The notes below the pieces were generated by a model. That model was not told the origin of the DNA and did no database searches. It saw nothing but the letters and a program-made list of their open reading frames with translations. Positions 5,265 through 5,388 of a DNA stretch of 5,388 nucleotides are shown here, one piece after another. Positions within the stretch are counted from its first letter, which is position 1. Every line of letters begins with the position of its first letter. This DNA comes from Proteobacteria bacterium UBA1278 (GTDB lineage Bacteria; Pseudomonadota; Gammaproteobacteria; Comchoanobacterales; Comchoanobacteraceae), in assembly GCA_002308435.1 (NCBI GenBank), contig DBUY01000021.1, forward strand, positions 4,322 through 9,709, given 5' to 3'. The position numbers were made by a program, and so were the translations under genes.

Positions 5265-5388
5265 ATGACACGTGACACATTTATGGGACGTAGTATATAC
5301 CCGACTGCAGGTAAAAAGTCTGTCCCATTGGGCGCAAGAATTTACCCTGTTCGGAAAGCAGCTGATCGGTTGAATTTAGGGGTGTTCA
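5265..5388 (+). CDS. Unrecognised gene, 5' part only
   Basis: The ATG follows the truA stop with no gap, and a GGGGGA ribosome-binding element (5253-5258) lies 6 nt before it within the last truA codons. Translational coupling is therefore likely. The frame stays open for 41 codons to the window edge. The visible N-terminus is basic (MTRDTFMGRS, later RIYPVRKAADRLNLG), with no signal peptide or hydrophobic segment. I do not recognise it. It lacks the KICG-type N-terminal motif of TrpF, the neighbour expected in several gammaproteobacteria. A second in-frame ATG at 5283 is an alternative start. Confidence 0.6.
   Translation, partial: MTRDTFMGRSIYPTAGKKSVPLGARIYPVRKAADRLNLGVF

Overview
The window looks chromosomal and most likely gammaproteobacterial. 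A truA gene lies next to a gene for a FimV/HubP-like polar protein, and that pairing is typical of gammaproteobacteria with type IV pili. The exported proteins point to a Gram-negative envelope. Base composition is moderately AT-leaning. Nothing in the window fixes the genus. I see no tRNA, rRNA, CRISPR array, insertion sequence or phage gene.

Layout: positions 1-174 are a non-coding or poorly resolved tail. Four genes then run on the minus strand, from about 4316 down to 175. In transcription order they are a FimV-like protein (3162-4316) and three exported proteins of about 300 residues: paralogue C (2147-3073), paralogue B (1102-2010) and paralogue A (175-1098). On the plus strand, divergent from the FimV-like gene, lie truA (4458-5264) and the start of an unrecognised gene that abuts its stop codon (5265 to the window end).

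The three minus-strand paralogues are the novel part. They share a signal peptide cleaved before Tyr-Thr and a WRG-S-L-type motif in the first predicted strand. They also share a Y-WP motif mid-protein, a W-G-Y/F-L segment, a YG-W-NTG motif and a KGYSFN-type strand, in the same order and at similar spacing. The pattern of alternating strands and Ser/Thr/Asn-rich turns suggests outer-membrane beta-barrels. By memory of the motif layout they distantly resemble the uncharacterised Gcw_chp family (PF09694/TIGR02001), but I do not claim a proven match. B and A are tightly coupled, with 3 nt between stop and start, and each has exactly one mature cysteine at the same place. C has none.

Regulation: B, C and the FimV-like gene each have a sigma70-like promoter candidate with a 17-nt spacer, and the -10 box ends 28-30 nt before the start codon. 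This supports the chosen starts and suggests that C and the B-A pair are separate transcription units. Small palindromes or direct repeats lie in or beside these promoters and may be operators.

How the genes might work together is inference only. FimV-type proteins organise the cell pole and type IV pilus or type II secretion assembly, so the adjacent outer-membrane family could be a surface partner of that machinery. It could equally be an unrelated lineage-specific insertion beside a conserved fimV-truA junction.
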